A stretch of DNA of 64,000 nt, from contig JAFKAC010000017.1 of the NCBI GenBank assembly GCA_025766275.1, positions 930,001 through 994,000 on the forward strand, read 5' to 3'. The DNA comes from Lactarius indigo. Lineage: Eukaryota > Basidiomycota > Agaricomycetes > Russulales > Russulaceae. A program made the translations under genes and the position numbers. Shown here one piece after another: positions 30,676-42,280 of the stretch. The notes under the pieces are model-generated. The model was not told where the DNA came from, did not search any database, and saw nothing but the letters and a program-made list of their open reading frames with translations. Position 1 is the first letter of the stretch. Each line of letters opens with the position of its first letter.

Positions 30676-32401
30676 TTACTGGACTTCCATCCCACCCCAT
30701 TCCAGCACGCGGAATAACCCGCTATCCGCAGCGCGCACAGCGTCGACGCCGACGACGTCCGCCCAGAACCTGGCCCCATCTGCACCTGCGCGCGCGCTCG
30801 CCGCCTCCCAGAGTCCGAGGTTGCCCACCGGGACTCCGCGGAAAAGCATAAACACGCGAGTGACGACGTCCGGTGCGGGCGTGATGTGCATCGGCGCCAC
30901 CCGCTCGTACGCGTCTTGCGCCACGAAGCGCAGCGCGATATACTCGTGCTTCAGTATGTCTGGGAGCCAATATCTGTTCACAAGATCCCTGTCAGTTACA
31001 TTGTCCCCACGAAACGAACACGGAAGGGGGATACGCAACGTGATGAATGAGGTGCGTGCTTCGGTGTGCAGCGCAAGCGCCTTGAGCGCCACATCCAGGT
31101 AACCGGGGACCTTGCTTGTTGGGAGAAGGACAGAGTCGCCCGGCTTCACGGATGGATGCGCAGGGTCAAACGTTTCTGTGTCCGCGGTGGGCGTGGTGGC
31201 ACGGGACGCGCCTGGTGTCGCAAGCTGTGCGCTCGCCCTGTGGTAAAGGGGGAAAGAAACATGGTTTAATCACGATTGGACCACGGAACAGATAACATTT
31301 GAGGGCTCACATTGCTTCCCAGTAAAGGTAGGATACTTCCATCCCAGAGGTCTTGTCGACTAGTGTACCATCTGGCTCTGCTGCGACCGTCCAGGTGAGG
31401 GACTGAGCCGTGTGAGGCTCACCCGGCGGGACAGTAGTCCGGGGCGGAGGGTGGACAGCGGAAAAACGCCAGGAAGATGCCAATGCGAGCTCGATGGTAA
31501 CGTCCGCGAGGCTCGACGGGGGGTAGAGGTAGATCACAGGCTTCCGCGGCCTCGAACCTGGGTTGAGCAGGATGGTATCACCAGATACAATACCATAATC
31601 AGAAAAGGTCCGCTCGTTGTTCAGGTACGAGTTCCCGAAAATGAACCTGCTGTTAGACGCCGTATAGCCTACTTTGGGGTCGATTAGCTCGTAGAGGCGG
31701 GAGATCTTTTTCCCGAGTAGCCCGGGCTCGCTGACGTCAAAAGACGCGGGTGCGGGTCTGAGGCGCGCTGGAAACGAGATGTTGATAGCCTGAAGCACGT
31801 CGCTGGACTGTTGAGCTTCAGATTGGACCGGAGGGTCGCGTCGTATTGGAGGCAGCTCGAAGAGAGAGAGATGACCCTGCCGGGGCGGCTGGGGAACAGG
31901 ACGAGGGGGGAGAGGTAGTGATAAACTAGGGGGTGTCAGAGCCCCAGGAAGATGTACTTCGGGTGAGACAGGCGCGCCGCAAGCTGTCGTGCCATCGCTA
32001 GTACTTTGCATTTCTAAGAAGGATCAAGTCCGTCACAGATTGTCGGGGATAGGTCCAAATAGCGACATACCTGACTCCAGGGCCATCGTGACTGCATGCA
32101 CGCCGCCTTGGCAAATGGTCGTCCAGACTTCCGGCAAGATTTCTACGGGCTCATTGTCGGGATATCCGGGGATGGAGGCCACCAGAACAAGATCGCTAGT
32201 AGAAACACCCTGCAAGGACGGAAAGGTGCGTCGGGCGACGGCAAGCAGGTTCTACCCATAGAGGCGATTGGGTATTTTTACTACTAAGCGCGCACAATGC
32301 GAGGCGCGACTCACCTCGTGATTGAGGCAGTGTTCGCGAAATACAGCGACACCCCTACCGCGGTACCTCAAGATGAGGAGGGTCAGAGGGTCAAAAGTCA
32401 T
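30676..32401 (-). CDS. Ubiquitin-like-domain protein of unknown function, paralogue B
   Basis: Five exons: 32315-32401, 32071-32251, 31311-32013, 31040-31237, 30676-30973, giving 488 aa with exon phases identical to paralogue A. Exons 1 and 4 have exactly the same lengths (87 and 198 bp); exons 2, 3 and 5 differ by whole codons. The same parts are present: N-terminal domain MTFDPLTLLILRYRGRG, proline-rich linker, ubiquitin-like segment (FGNSYLNNERTFSDYGIVSG) and C-terminal block from KPVIYLYPPS to FRVLEWGGMEVQ. No inactivating change is seen, so both copies appear under constraint. Function is not known. Confidence 0.82.
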
Positions 32402-34948
32402 GATGAGGAAAGGATGCAAGTACAAGTTGCCTAGACAATCGGTTTAAATGCGGCCAAGGGCAAGGTCGTGCACGGTCAAGGATCACAGGCGTCAACAAAA
32501 TTGGCAAAACGGCGTATGCCTAATCAGGCATGTATTACACTGCTGACACAGGGCTGTAGCCACAGCAAGCTGTGCTGTCGGCTTGGCTGTCGGGGTCAAT
32601 TAGTTTTACGGGGTGAAGTGTATGAAAAGGCGATATAGTGAGTTCACATTCTCACCATGCACTGGTCATTGGCGCGTTCACAGCATGCTGTTCTTAGGTG
32701 AGATCCCACTTGAAAGATATCCAATGTTCAATCTTCGGATAGTTCAGTTGCGCAGACGTTCTGGGTAAGGGACAATGACGACCTATTCGATGTCAATGGG
32801 CGGGGTCTCGCCTAGCGTGGAAGGAGGGCGAACAGGAGAGGAGCTGGGTTCAATGCACAGACAGAAGTTCATTGGAAGCGCGCGAGCCTGAGGAATCCAA
32901 ATAATGAGGAAGCCCCGCATAGCCTAATCCCAATCACTCACTGCGGAAATACGAGGACAACCCTCCAGGACTCAGCTGCGTAGAATATTGGCGGTGAAAG
33001 GGGCTATCTGAGATATTTGAGGAGCGACCTCTTAGTGATATGATTTGCGAGAATAAAGGCGTGAAAGCAAATCGAAGATGAACCACAGCTTCATTGACCC
33101 CGGTATAGCACAAAGTGTTTATCGATTACTAGTAGTCACAAGTCTGCAGACTCGGAGTTGCTGAGGCTCACAGCAAAGTCCAATGAGCTCCACTTTCCAA
33201 AAAAAAATCGTCGAGGCCAAATTGACAATCGATGCTGTAATTATTACTTGAAATGGGTCGACTATGGGTCGTGCGTGCCACACTCGGCCTAGCGCGCGTC
33301 GGCATTACTAACCACCGTAGGGCCCGGTGTTCAGTGCCATTGTGACTGACTATTGTTCACCTTTCAGAGCTATCCCACTTGCTTCAAGGGTGAGATCTGG
33401 TGGGAGCTCTGGGCTACGTCGACCCATCTTGGTTCTCGGCGCTAGATCTCAATGCTCAGCGCTCAGCGCTAGATCGTGATCTGCAAGGTGATCTGTCCTC
33501 GCATTTCCGAGTCTCCCACTATCATCTGTACTCGGTCGTGGTCACATTTGGAACTTGGAACAACGTCACGGGACGTACACGACTCAGACACTTCTATATC
33601 TTTCACCGCCATGTCCGCATTTTTTTCCGTAGACGTACCCCCGACCTAATCCGAACCTACTCTCGTCCGCCACCCCGTAATCTGCCTCCTGTGTCAAGTG
33701 ATACGATTCTCGTTGTGTACTTGCGTGCGTGCTAAATAACCACTAGGAAGGTAAACATGGGGTGCTCGATTTGTGATACGATGCAGCGTTCTAGGTGTGT
33801 AGCGGCAGTCGGCCATCATTACTCTAATACCTCTACCGACTGACTTGTAGACTGGCCTACTACAAGACCAGGTGGAGCCGCACTACAATGTGCATTACGT
33901 GGCACTTGTTGCATGTGCATCCAGTAGTTGGGCCCCCGCAGCTCAGGTGTACAACAGGTGGGGGGTTGAGGCCCTTATATCGCGGTATAGGTCGTGGCAG
34001 CTGGCGAGGCCTCGTTATTATGACGTCGGGGCACCTCATTCGACTTCAGGGATTAAACGTATACTGTGTGCGTGTATATAAGGGCCGACGATGGTTAGTT
34101 TCGAGAACGTGTCCTGGCGCAGCCCTTGGTCACTGCCTCGGCAATGAACAACTCACTTGGTCCGCGGACAGATAAACTTAGCCTCGGACCCCTGATTCGT
34201 TGTCCACCCCTTCAATTATATTCGTCTTACACTGGGAGATAAAACTGCGCCACTATTGGTTATTGGACCCTCGTCATCAAGGTAAGACGCCATCTCTCCA
34301 CTATTTCTGATTAGTGAATCGCTGGCTGATACCTTAGCTGCCGGCAATTCGCCTCTGTAGCCAGGGCCCAGCGGACTCGGTCCAAATTTCGTTGCAACTA
34401 GGAGGCTTGCGGGCTATCCCACGTTCACCTATGTCGTCCGTGTCTACCCCTCGTACAGACACGAACGCTGGGCATTATAAATTATTTAGCAGTTGAAAAG
34501 GCAAAGAACCCACCATAGCAGAGATACTAAAGGATAGTAAGCTCGCGCGTTACCACTCGCAAATTTCATACAGGCGAGCATACAAACTACTGGAAGGTGC
34601 GAACGAAGTTCAAGACTAAGTCAAGAGAAGTGTGGCGAAGACTCCGACGCCAAGTGGCCCAAGTGATGGCTTGCGGAATTTATTCATCTATCTCCTCGGT
34701 GTCTCGAACCAGCTTAGCGTGTACGTAGTAAGTTATGCGAGTAGGACTGCCATATCGCTGCTGTTCAGTCGTTCCGAGAATGTCGTTCTTATCCTTTCGT
34801 TTTGCGTCGCCTGGACCTGGACCATATAATCAAGTGTCTGCTGTAGGGCCGCAAAATTTGGCGTCCCGAGACCTGTCACCTACCAAGCGGGACATCAGAC
34901 CAACGTGGTATGTGAAGAAAGGACAAGTCTCGCGGAACGAACAGGATC
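32402..34948. other. Gene-poor stretch
   Basis: Only short unrelated ORFs. No conserved domain, RNA gene or repeat that I can recognise. Confidence 0.5.
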
Positions 34949-36147
34949 TCATCCAACAATGGCCGTGAATCCGTCAGTGCCGCAGCCTGGGTTAGACACA
35001 GATGTGATGTCGTTCAGGCCATTGGAGCCAAGGCCGTACAGCCAGGGATTGAGGAAGCGGAGGGCAGTCTTGCCTTTCGATAGTCGGTAGTCGTTAAGCA
35101 GTGTTATTATGGCTACTATGGTCTATACATATTTAAGTAGTCAGGTGGGTACTTGAGGCAGAGCAGAGGGAGGAGGGAAAACGCACAGGTGCCGAGCAGC
35201 TTGTGCCGTCCACGAGAAGGCCTTCGCCGTTTGAGATAATAAAGTATTTGAGCGCCTGTGCGGAGATGTCGGGGATACCACGGCCTTGCGCGCTGCACAA
35301 ACCACGAAAATTACAAAGTGAGAATAGAACGCGTAAGGAAGTGGCAAAAAACGCACTTGTAAGAGCCGTAATACTGGCCGCCGAGCTGTTGCAGGAAGGC
35401 GGGAAAAACAAACTTCTGGTAGGGCGGTCGAGGAAAATGGTTCGAGAAGCCGCCTCCAGAGAGGGGAGCTGCCGCCTCGGGGTAGCCCGTCGTGCCGCCT
35501 ACGGCAGTCACGAAGTGACCTACAAAACCGTGGAAATTATGAGCGACGTGCGCCCACTGCGGTGTACTACCATCAAGGAGAAATAAAGGGCCACACGTAC
35601 AGGAGCCAGGGAACTCGGGGATGAACTCGACTCTTCCGGAGCCATTTTCGGCGAGGCAGTTCCCACGGCCGACACAGGAATGCCGGTCAACTTCAGCCAG
35701 CTACCGCGCTGTATCGTCGAGATGGACGAGGACGGCACGGCGTGGTAGTCAAGCCAAGAGTTAATGAGGCCGAGGGTGTCCGGTTGTGGCGCGACAAGCC
35801 GAGCGACCTGCTCTTTTGAGAGGTGTGCACCATATCTGCAACAGAGCAGCAGTACATGTAAGCACGTCGTGGGCAGAGGAATGTTGGAAAGGACGTACTT
35901 TGGACTCCTTGGATCGCTGACCTCGTAGAGTGCGTTACTTAACACGTTCTCGTGGCGAGGCCTGAGCGCAACGTGGAGGTCGATGGTCGTGCCATCGGGA
36001 GGGTGCCCTAGGGCCTCCCAGTTTGGTGGGACAGTATTCCAGGTGTGTTTGACACGCATGTTGCCAAGGTGGTGGGAGAGGCGTTGCGAAGTCGGCGAAT
36101 GACACGGCGCCGAGGACAGAGAAAACAGAGAGCTGGTGAAAGCGCAT
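34949..36147 (-). pseudogene. Sedolisin (S53 tripeptidyl peptidase) pseudogene with internal deletion
   Basis: Sedolisins are secreted acid serine proteases, normally about 550 aa. Here the parts are: signal peptide (MRFHQLSVFSVLGAVSFADF, 36147), pro-domain (VKHTWNTVPPNWEALGHPP; YGAHLSKEQVARLV) to about 35675, then directly the C-terminal catalytic region (ENGSGRVEFIPEFPGSC; VGGTTGYPEAAAPLSGGGFS; GIPDISAQAL; the serine motif GTSCSAP; NPWLYGLGSNGLNDITS). Exon junctions still splice well (introns 35836-35898, 35520-35600, 35293-35356, 35188-35291 region, 35123-35186). Lesions: a 2-nt frameshift after PPPW near 36076, loss of the stretch carrying the catalytic Glu and Asp together with a frame change near 35670, and TGA at 34949-34951 where the family has the Trp of WDP. 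Confidence 0.85.
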
Positions 36148-36872
36148 GATTAGAGGGTCACTGAGGGTCAAGAAGACTAGAGGTGCGGAGACAAGAGCAC
36201 TGAGAAAATGGCTGAGAGGCAGAGATTTTGTTTTGTATCAGGGCTAGAATCGAGGTAGGAGCGGGACTGCAGTCACTGTGTGCCGAGTGCTCCTATGATA
36301 TTAAAAAGACGAGGCCCATGGCGTTAGACTCGGACATAAGCAGGACGACACATAGTTGAGCGAGCCTGAAACCACATGAGGCATACGAAGCCTTCCATTG
36401 GACTCGGAGCACTGGCAGGTCCCGCTTACATTCCCGAGGATACACAGAAGCCAGAGCCTGAGAGTGTTGCTTTTTTTTGGACAAGCGATATAGTAGGTAG
36501 CGAAAGATAGTAACTAGGTTACTGTACCTGACAATCTTTATCTAACTCGCTGATATGGGCTTCTGAGGTTCAAAAACGGGGAAAAATGCTTCGACGCACA
36601 CCCAGGGTATGGCCCGGGGTGGCGTGGGACTCAGGTGTTTCGGGACTACCAACCAACTGCTACCCGCTAGAAAATAACGTTTCGATTCATTCCATCTCTT
36701 GGGAGCTCCTGCTGATCGCCCTGGGCAATCTTTCCGTGTGTATCTCGCCCAAGATTTTGCCACGGATATTTCTCAGTGTCCAGACCCGATATGCTGATTT
36801 GGAGATAACAAATTTGAGCAGGCGCGATGCTCCTGGGTCATACCGTAATTTTATCGTTTGTGTCTGGCTGTT
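36148..36872. other. Intergenic, no feature seen
   Basis: No supported ORF. It ends at the LINE target duplication. Confidence 0.5.
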
Positions 36873-36890
36873 CCTATCTCTCTCTCTTTG
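36873..36890. repeat. LINE target-site duplication, 3' side
   Basis: CCTATCTCTCTCTCTTTG, identical to 44707-44724. Confidence 0.9.
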
Positions 36891-36908
36891 TTTTTTTTTT
36901 TTTTTTTT
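36891..36908 (-). other. LINE poly(A) tail
   Basis: 18 consecutive T on the plus strand, directly next to the target duplication, are the 3' end of the retrotransposed transcript. Confidence 0.9.
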
Positions 36909-37097
36909 GGAGAGCGTTTTATTTCCGGTAACTACCTTGTCTCTAATTACCGAAAATAAGTGCTAGATAGCAGGAGATTTACCATCAGCCCTATCTAGCC
37001 CGCATGTAGCCAGGCCGAAGCCCAGATGTGAGGGAAGATGCCTTTACGCACGCCCCATGGTGTTGGGGTAGTGTGGGACTCAGTGCACGTGATCATC

Positions 37098-40000
37098 TTA
37101 GAACCGGACGCTACGTGCTCTCATACCCACTAAAACCTCACTGTCTTTCATCCAGTTGGGTGGTAATTCCCGTTCCCGGCTGAGGGCTTCCTTCCATGTG
37201 CTGTCCACTGACTGCACCATGGCACCACATCTTTTTATCTTGGTCGCGGTTATTTTGTCATTCGTGAGTCTCTCGTTAATTGCCTGTATCCATCGGTTCT
37301 TGATTTCTTGCTCTGAGTGGGTTTTTAATTGGATTGACCTTTTGCATCTTAGGACCCATATCAGATACGCAGACTCAGAGATTAGGATATGAAGCAGTTG
37401 GTTCGGGCCAGAGAGATTAGGTCTGTTTTGTCTTTCCTGGTCCTGTCGGATTTGATTTTCCGGTGGAGCTATAGCAAGGGAGCCACACCCTAATATCGTT
37501 CCGTAGTCCATCTGGGGCCAGCTGTCTTGGGAGTGTGGCCAGGTTACCCGTGCCATTTCCCATATGAGTTTTCTTGGTGTGGCGCGGCAGTCAGTTAGTA
37601 TGTGTTCCATTGTCTCCGTCTCGTGGCATTCAGCGCACCACTTCCTGTACCCGTTTTCCGGTATGTTCTCCCAGAAGTCGCCCAACCTGAAGATTCCGTG
37701 CATAGTTTTGAATAGGTATTGTTGTATTTTTGGTCTGATTGCCTTCCTTCTTATGTTCCTCCAGATTGTTCCGGTTGTCTCCGGTGCCTTGTTGAAGCGT
37801 GCTATTGCTTCTTCCACCCGGTTAAGGTTCCTTATGGTGGTGGGGCGCGGGTGGGGGGGGCAGAGGTTGCGTATGCCTCTGTAGGCGGTGGACTGCGATA
37901 GCGATGCTAGTTTCGCCCCTTGGAGATCGAAGTCTGCTGGGACATTGAGGGGTAGGTCGTCCGGGGTGTCTTTTTCTGCTCCTATCTTTGCTAACTTGTC
38001 GCTCTCTTCATTTCCTAGGATGCCGTCATGTCCCTTGACCCATTGGAAGGACGTCGTGGCAGTCCGCTTCTTTAGGAGGTATGCTGCCCTCTTGAATAGC
38101 TCTGCGTTGCTGATTCCGATCCATCCAGCGTCCTCCCATTTGCCGAGGTTGGTTGTAAGTCCGTCTATAACATACTTTGAGTCCGTTTTTATTAGAATCG
38201 GCCAGAAGCTTGGGATTTTCGCGATTGCCGCAGATACTGCTGCAATTTCGCCGACCTGGTTCGATTGTTTGGGGCCTGGGACCCTTATTGCTTTGTTTCG
38301 CGGGTCCTCCCGATCGATCCATACACCACTCCCACATTTCGCGTTTGCTTTGCCATTATTGAGGCATGCGCCGTCCGTGTAGATCGTGACTTTTTGGTGG
38401 CGCAGGTTTAGGCCTACCGCGTAGGGTCTGCGCGCCGGTATCGGGACGACTTTCTCCGGGTTGGTAAAGATTCTAAAGCACTCGGTGAGGTCATTTTTGC
38501 ATGTGATTGACGGGTCGAAGAGTATTTCTTCGTTCTTTTCCCTAGCTCTTACGTTCTGCCTCTTCCGGCGCCGGGTGAGGGAGAGGTTGTCGTGCGGGTC
38601 GCCCGGGTTAAGGGGGTTTAGCTTGGGGATGATGTTGTGAATGCGGGTGAGTGCTTCTGCCGCGCATTTGTGTGGATTTTGGCAGCCGTTAACTCTGTCC
38701 AGGATGCAGTCTTCACAGCCGCAGCGTGGTTCGGGCACGTGGGGAAGTGCGGCGGTGCGGGGGCGGAGTCTCGCGGAGGCCTTGATTAGGTCTGTCATGT
38801 TCTTGATCTTGTGGTTCATCATCAGGCACTTTGATTGACGGTTATTAAGGGATTTCGGTTTGGACTTAAGGTGGTACCATGCGGGGAGGCTCGCACGTAG
38901 GGATGGTGATAGGCGGATTGCCGCCAGACAGGTTCCATATTTCTTCGCGACCTTCAGCATTCTCGCCGTGTCATGGCCTAGCATGGCTGCCCTTCGGCCC
39001 CTGGTTGGGGGGGGCCAATTCTGGATGTAGCAATTCACGAGAGCAAGGGGGGAGAGTCCTGGCGGCGCCGCTGCGCTTATTGTTAGGTCGGTGACTGTGG
39101 CCCAGGTGGGGCGGGAGTTAGAGAAGTTTAGGTATGACTTTAGCCATCCAATTTCTATGGCTTCGTTCCTGGCTCTGATGTCGAGCAGGTCTAGTCCTCC
39201 TTCTTCGAGGGGGCTGTGCAGGGCTTCCATGGCAATACGCGATTGTGCGTCCTCTCCCCATATGAAGTTTCTTAACATTTTAGTGAATGCCGTTTCGATG
39301 GGCTTTGGCATGCCTTGGGCCTTCGTTAGGAATTGAGTGTGTCCGCCGATGATGGCTTGTGCTATTAGTCTTTTTCCGTATAACGTCGGGCGCGTTTCCT
39401 CCCAATTGTCGATTTGTCTCTTGGTTTTGTCTAATATTGGTTCCCAGGGTACCGCCACGTCTGCGTGGTTGCCCAGCCAGGCTCCCAAGATGCGTACCAC
39501 ATCTCCGTCTTCGGCTATCCTTATGTTCCCTCGGAGGGGGGTAGTTTCCTCTCTGTTGAGTTTTCTGGTCATCACGATGTTCCGTCTGTGGTCCTCGGTC
39601 CCGATAGGTATGATTTCAGTTTTTTCAATGTTGAACTTGGCCCCGGCTACCTTACACCATTTTTCTAGGATTTGTTCAGCCACATCAAACTTATCCCTCG
39701 CGCTCAGGAAGAGGTTTGTGTCGTCCGCGAAGAGAGTGACAATTAACTTGTTTGTTAGTCCAGGGATTTGGATGCCCTCCAGTTGGTCCGTGTTCCGGAG
39801 TGTGCATGCGAGGGGTTCAATTGCAAGGTCGAAAAGGGCACAAGACAGGGGGTCCCCTTGCCTGACCCCCCTCGTTATTCTAAAGGGTGAGCTGAAGACT
39901 CCGTTTATGGCCACTTGCATCTCCGCTTGGTGGTATAGGGATTTGACCGTGCTTATAAATCTTTCCGGTAGGTTAAAGGTTTCCAGTGTTTTCCACAGGT

Positions 40001-40676
40001 AGTCGTGGCGGATTTTGTCATATGCCTTTTCCTGGTCCAGGGCAATGATCGCCCCGTTCTCTTCCATCACCTCCGCGTAGTTGATGATGGCTTTTGCCAG
40101 TCGAATATGGTCGAAGATGGAGCGTTTTGGGACGAATCCCGCTTGGTCCGGGTGTACCAGGGTGTGTATGGATTCCATCAGTTGGAGGGCCATCGCCTTT
40201 GTTAGAAGCTTATAGTCCGTGTTGAGCAGCGTTATTGGGCGGTAGTTGCCTATTTCAGATGGATCTTTTTTCTTAAAGATCAGGCACATCCATCCCAGAG
40301 AGAACCCCGATTTTTCGTCGACACCATACTCCTGGATGTCTTGGAAGACAATTGTGAGTACATTAATTATATCAAAGCCCCGGGCTCCTGCTTGTGTTGC
40401 GTTGTCATTTAGATCTTTCATGGTCTTCCATAATTCGTAAGTGCACCCGTCCATTCCGGGGGCTGAGCCATTTTTTGATAGGTGAAGTGCTTGTTCGACT
40501 AAATTTGGGGTTATTTTCCAGTTTTCGTCCCTTTCCAGGTGGTTGGGGAGCTTTTGGTTTCGAGGGATTTCATGGAGTGTCTGTCCTACTTCCTCTTCGT
40601 ATTCCGTGGCGTTTTGTTGGGGGTCGATACCTTGTTTCTGTAGGTTTTCGTGGTAGTCCCGGGCTAGCTTCGCCAT
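37098..40676 (-). CDS. LINE ORF2, 3' part: reverse transcriptase, RNase H, C-terminal zinc motif
   Basis: 1192 aa. The reverse transcriptase starts near GSAPGMDGCTYELWK and includes GNYRPITLLNTDYK, ALDQEKAYDK and the catalytic FADDTN. RNase H follows (YTDGACLNNG; KTDSKYVID; WVKGHDGILGNEESDKLA). Beyond it is a Cys/His segment (CAECHETETMEHILTDC) typical of the RT zinc-binding tail. The frame is the same as the upstream endonuclease ORF and separated from it only by a TGA, so the two belong to one original ORF2. Translation of this part alone could begin at the ATG right after that TGA. Confidence 0.92.
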   Translation of the reverse strand: MAKLARDYHENLQKQGIDPQQNATEYEEEVGQTLHEIPRNQKLPNHLERDENWKITPNLVEQALHLSKNGSAPGMDGCTYELWKTMKDLNDNATQAGARGFDIINVLTIVFQDIQEYGVDEKSGFSLGWMCLIFKKKDPSEIGNYRPITLLNTDYKLLTKAMALQLMESIHTLVHPDQAGFVPKRSIFDHIRLAKAIINYAEVMEENGAIIALDQEKAYDKIRHDYLWKTLETFNLPERFISTVKSLYHQAEMQVAINGVFSSPFRITRGVRQGDPLSCALFDLAIEPLACTLRNTDQLEGIQIPGLTNKLIVTLFADDTNLFLSARDKFDVAEQILEKWCKVAGAKFNIEKTEIIPIGTEDHRRNIVMTRKLNREETTPLRGNIRIAEDGDVVRILGAWLGNHADVAVPWEPILDKTKRQIDNWEETRPTLYGKRLIAQAIIGGHTQFLTKAQGMPKPIETAFTKMLRNFIWGEDAQSRIAMEALHSPLEEGGLDLLDIRARNEAIEIGWLKSYLNFSNSRPTWATVTDLTISAAAPPGLSPLALVNCYIQNWPPPTRGRRAAMLGHDTARMLKVAKKYGTCLAAIRLSPSLRASLPAWYHLKSKPKSLNNRQSKCLMMNHKIKNMTDLIKASARLRPRTAALPHVPEPRCGCEDCILDRVNGCQNPHKCAAEALTRIHNIIPKLNPLNPGDPHDNLSLTRRRKRQNVRAREKNEEILFDPSITCKNDLTECFRIFTNPEKVVPIPARRPYAVGLNLRHQKVTIYTDGACLNNGKANAKCGSGVWIDREDPRNKAIRVPGPKQSNQVGEIAAVSAAIAKIPSFWPILIKTDSKYVIDGLTTNLGKWEDAGWIGISNAELFKRAAYLLKKRTATTSFQWVKGHDGILGNEESDKLAKIGAEKDTPDDLPLNVPADFDLQGAKLASLSQSTAYRGIRNLCPPHPRPTTIRNLNRVEEAIARFNKAPETTGTIWRNIRRKAIRPKIQQYLFKTMHGIFRLGDFWENIPENGYRKWCAECHETETMEHILTDCRATPRKLIWEMARVTWPHSQDSWPQMDYGTILGCGSLAIAPPENQIRQDQERQNRPNLSGPNQLLHILISESAYLIWVLRCKRSIQLKTHSEQEIKNRWIQAINERLTNDKITATKIKRCGAMVQSVDSTWKEALSRERELPPNWMKDSEVLVGMRARSVRF

Positions 40677-42194
40677 TCATTTCGTGTTTCGCTCAAATTG
40701 TGGGGGGGATGAGCCGGGTATCTGTAGGCGGCGTATGTAGTCTCTCGGTTTCTTCTTCTTGCATTGGGCTGACCATATTCCGCCCAGCCTTTCCCCGTGG
40801 TCCGCGGACATGGCTTTGTAGAACTTTTTACTACCGGCGGCATCTAGTTTTTCTAGGTGGGATAATTCGCTCGCAAGGAATGCTTCGTTCGCTCTCAGGG
40901 GGTCGTTCATGTCTATCTCTGGGTTGTTCGTGAGGCTCCGTATGTCTTTCTTAAGGTTTTCCTTCATCGTGCTACGCTTATACTGCGACGCCCTTTGCTT
41001 CTTTTTTAAGAGATCGCATATTTCTGTCTTGAACGTTTTCCAGAGGAGCTGGGGGTTCCTCTCACTTCGCGGTAGGCCGTTTCTTTGTATTTCTAGCAGC
41101 TCTTCTTCCAGTTGCTTACCTCTCTTTTCTATTTCTGCTAAGGATTTTTTGTCATTCAATGTGTGGTTCTTCAACAACCAGCGTCCATGTCCGATAACTG
41201 GGGCCTCTGTGGGCACGTATTTCACCATGGTGATCCAGTGGTCCGTTGGTACTGGTGTAGGGGCTATCTTCCATTCATAAGTGAGTTCAGCAGTTCGTCT
41301 TCCCGCATATATTCTGTCGATACGGGAGTGTATTTGTCGACCATTGACGGTTGCTCTATAGGTGAAGCATCTTTCTGTTGGGTTATAGTGTCTCCAGGTG
41401 TCCTCAAGCTCGTTTTTGTGTCGGAGGTCTCTTAGCGCTTCAACAGCGTTGGCGTCGTCCTGGTGGGCTGGAGCTCGGTCTATTGGGTCCTCTACCAGGT
41501 TGAAGTCTCCTAGTAAGAAGTTAGGGGGGCCGATACCATAGTCCTGTCTTGCGGTGTCGATTCGTTCCCAGAAGGTGGGGTGTTCCATCTTATTATTGGG
41601 GGCATAGACGTTGATTAGCGTCGTTGATTCAGAGTCCAGCCAGTCGATTTTGAGGGCTAGCGCCCGTCCTTCAATCAGTTTGCTTACCGTGCATCTCCTC
41701 GGTTTGATCAGGGTTTTGTTGATGATGAAGGCAACGCCCGCGGACGTGCGGGGAGTTTCTGGGTGGGGGGACAGCAGGATTTCCATTTTGCGGCCGTAGC
41801 AGGCCCTGACATTTTGTAGGAGTTCTGCGTCTATATGTGTCTCTTGTACCACGAGGATCGCTATGTTGTAGTTGTTAAGTGTTTTATTAATCATCGACCA
41901 TTTTGCTATGCCGCTCATGTTATTTGATGGCGCTGCAAATCCGTTAAGGTTTAGTGATGCTATGTTAATATTTGCTTTTCTTTTAAGCGTGTTTTGGGCA
42001 GAGCGTGGTGCGGGTTGGTTGTTATTAGCGGGGCGGCGCGGGTGGGCGCTCATGTGTCTTCCGTTTGGGTTATGCGCCGGTCTACCCTGGGGTAGGTCGG
42101 CGGTGGGCAGAGAGCGATGGAGGGACATGGAGTGGGGCATTTTGGAAGGAAGGAAATCTATTTCTTCGCTACTTAAGTAGCGGTCCCTCGCCAA
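40677..42194 (-). CDS. LINE ORF2, 5' part: apurinic-type endonuclease
   Basis: 505 aa up to a TGA at 40677-40679. The exonuclease-endonuclease-phosphatase fold is shown by NIASLNLNGF, VVQETHID, the AGVAFIIN region, INVYAPN, LLGDFNLV and the terminal TDHWIT. It nicks target DNA to prime reverse transcription. In known elements of this type the endonuclease and RT lie in one polypeptide. Here the coding strand reads ACG AAA TGA ATG, a stop immediately followed by a start codon in the same frame. Confidence 0.92.
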   Translation of the reverse strand: MARDRYLSSEEIDFLPSKMPHSMSLHRSLPTADLPQGRPAHNPNGRHMSAHPRRPANNNQPAPRSAQNTLKRKANINIASLNLNGFAAPSNNMSGIAKWSMINKTLNNYNIAILVVQETHIDAELLQNVRACYGRKMEILLSPHPETPRTSAGVAFIINKTLIKPRRCTVSKLIEGRALALKIDWLDSESTTLINVYAPNNKMEHPTFWERIDTARQDYGIGPPNFLLGDFNLVEDPIDRAPAHQDDANAVEALRDLRHKNELEDTWRHYNPTERCFTYRATVNGRQIHSRIDRIYAGRRTAELTYEWKIAPTPVPTDHWITMVKYVPTEAPVIGHGRWLLKNHTLNDKKSLAEIEKRGKQLEEELLEIQRNGLPRSERNPQLLWKTFKTEICDLLKKKQRASQYKRSTMKENLKKDIRSLTNNPEIDMNDPLRANEAFLASELSHLEKLDAAGSKKFYKAMSADHGERLGGIWSAQCKKKKPRDYIRRLQIPGSSPPQFERNTK

Positions 42195-42280
42195 ATCCTA
42201 CATGGGCTGCAGGGGGGGACGGGCGGAGTTGTCTATGTGTCACATAGGTAGTCTAGGGGGGTCTCTACGTGGTACTTGGT

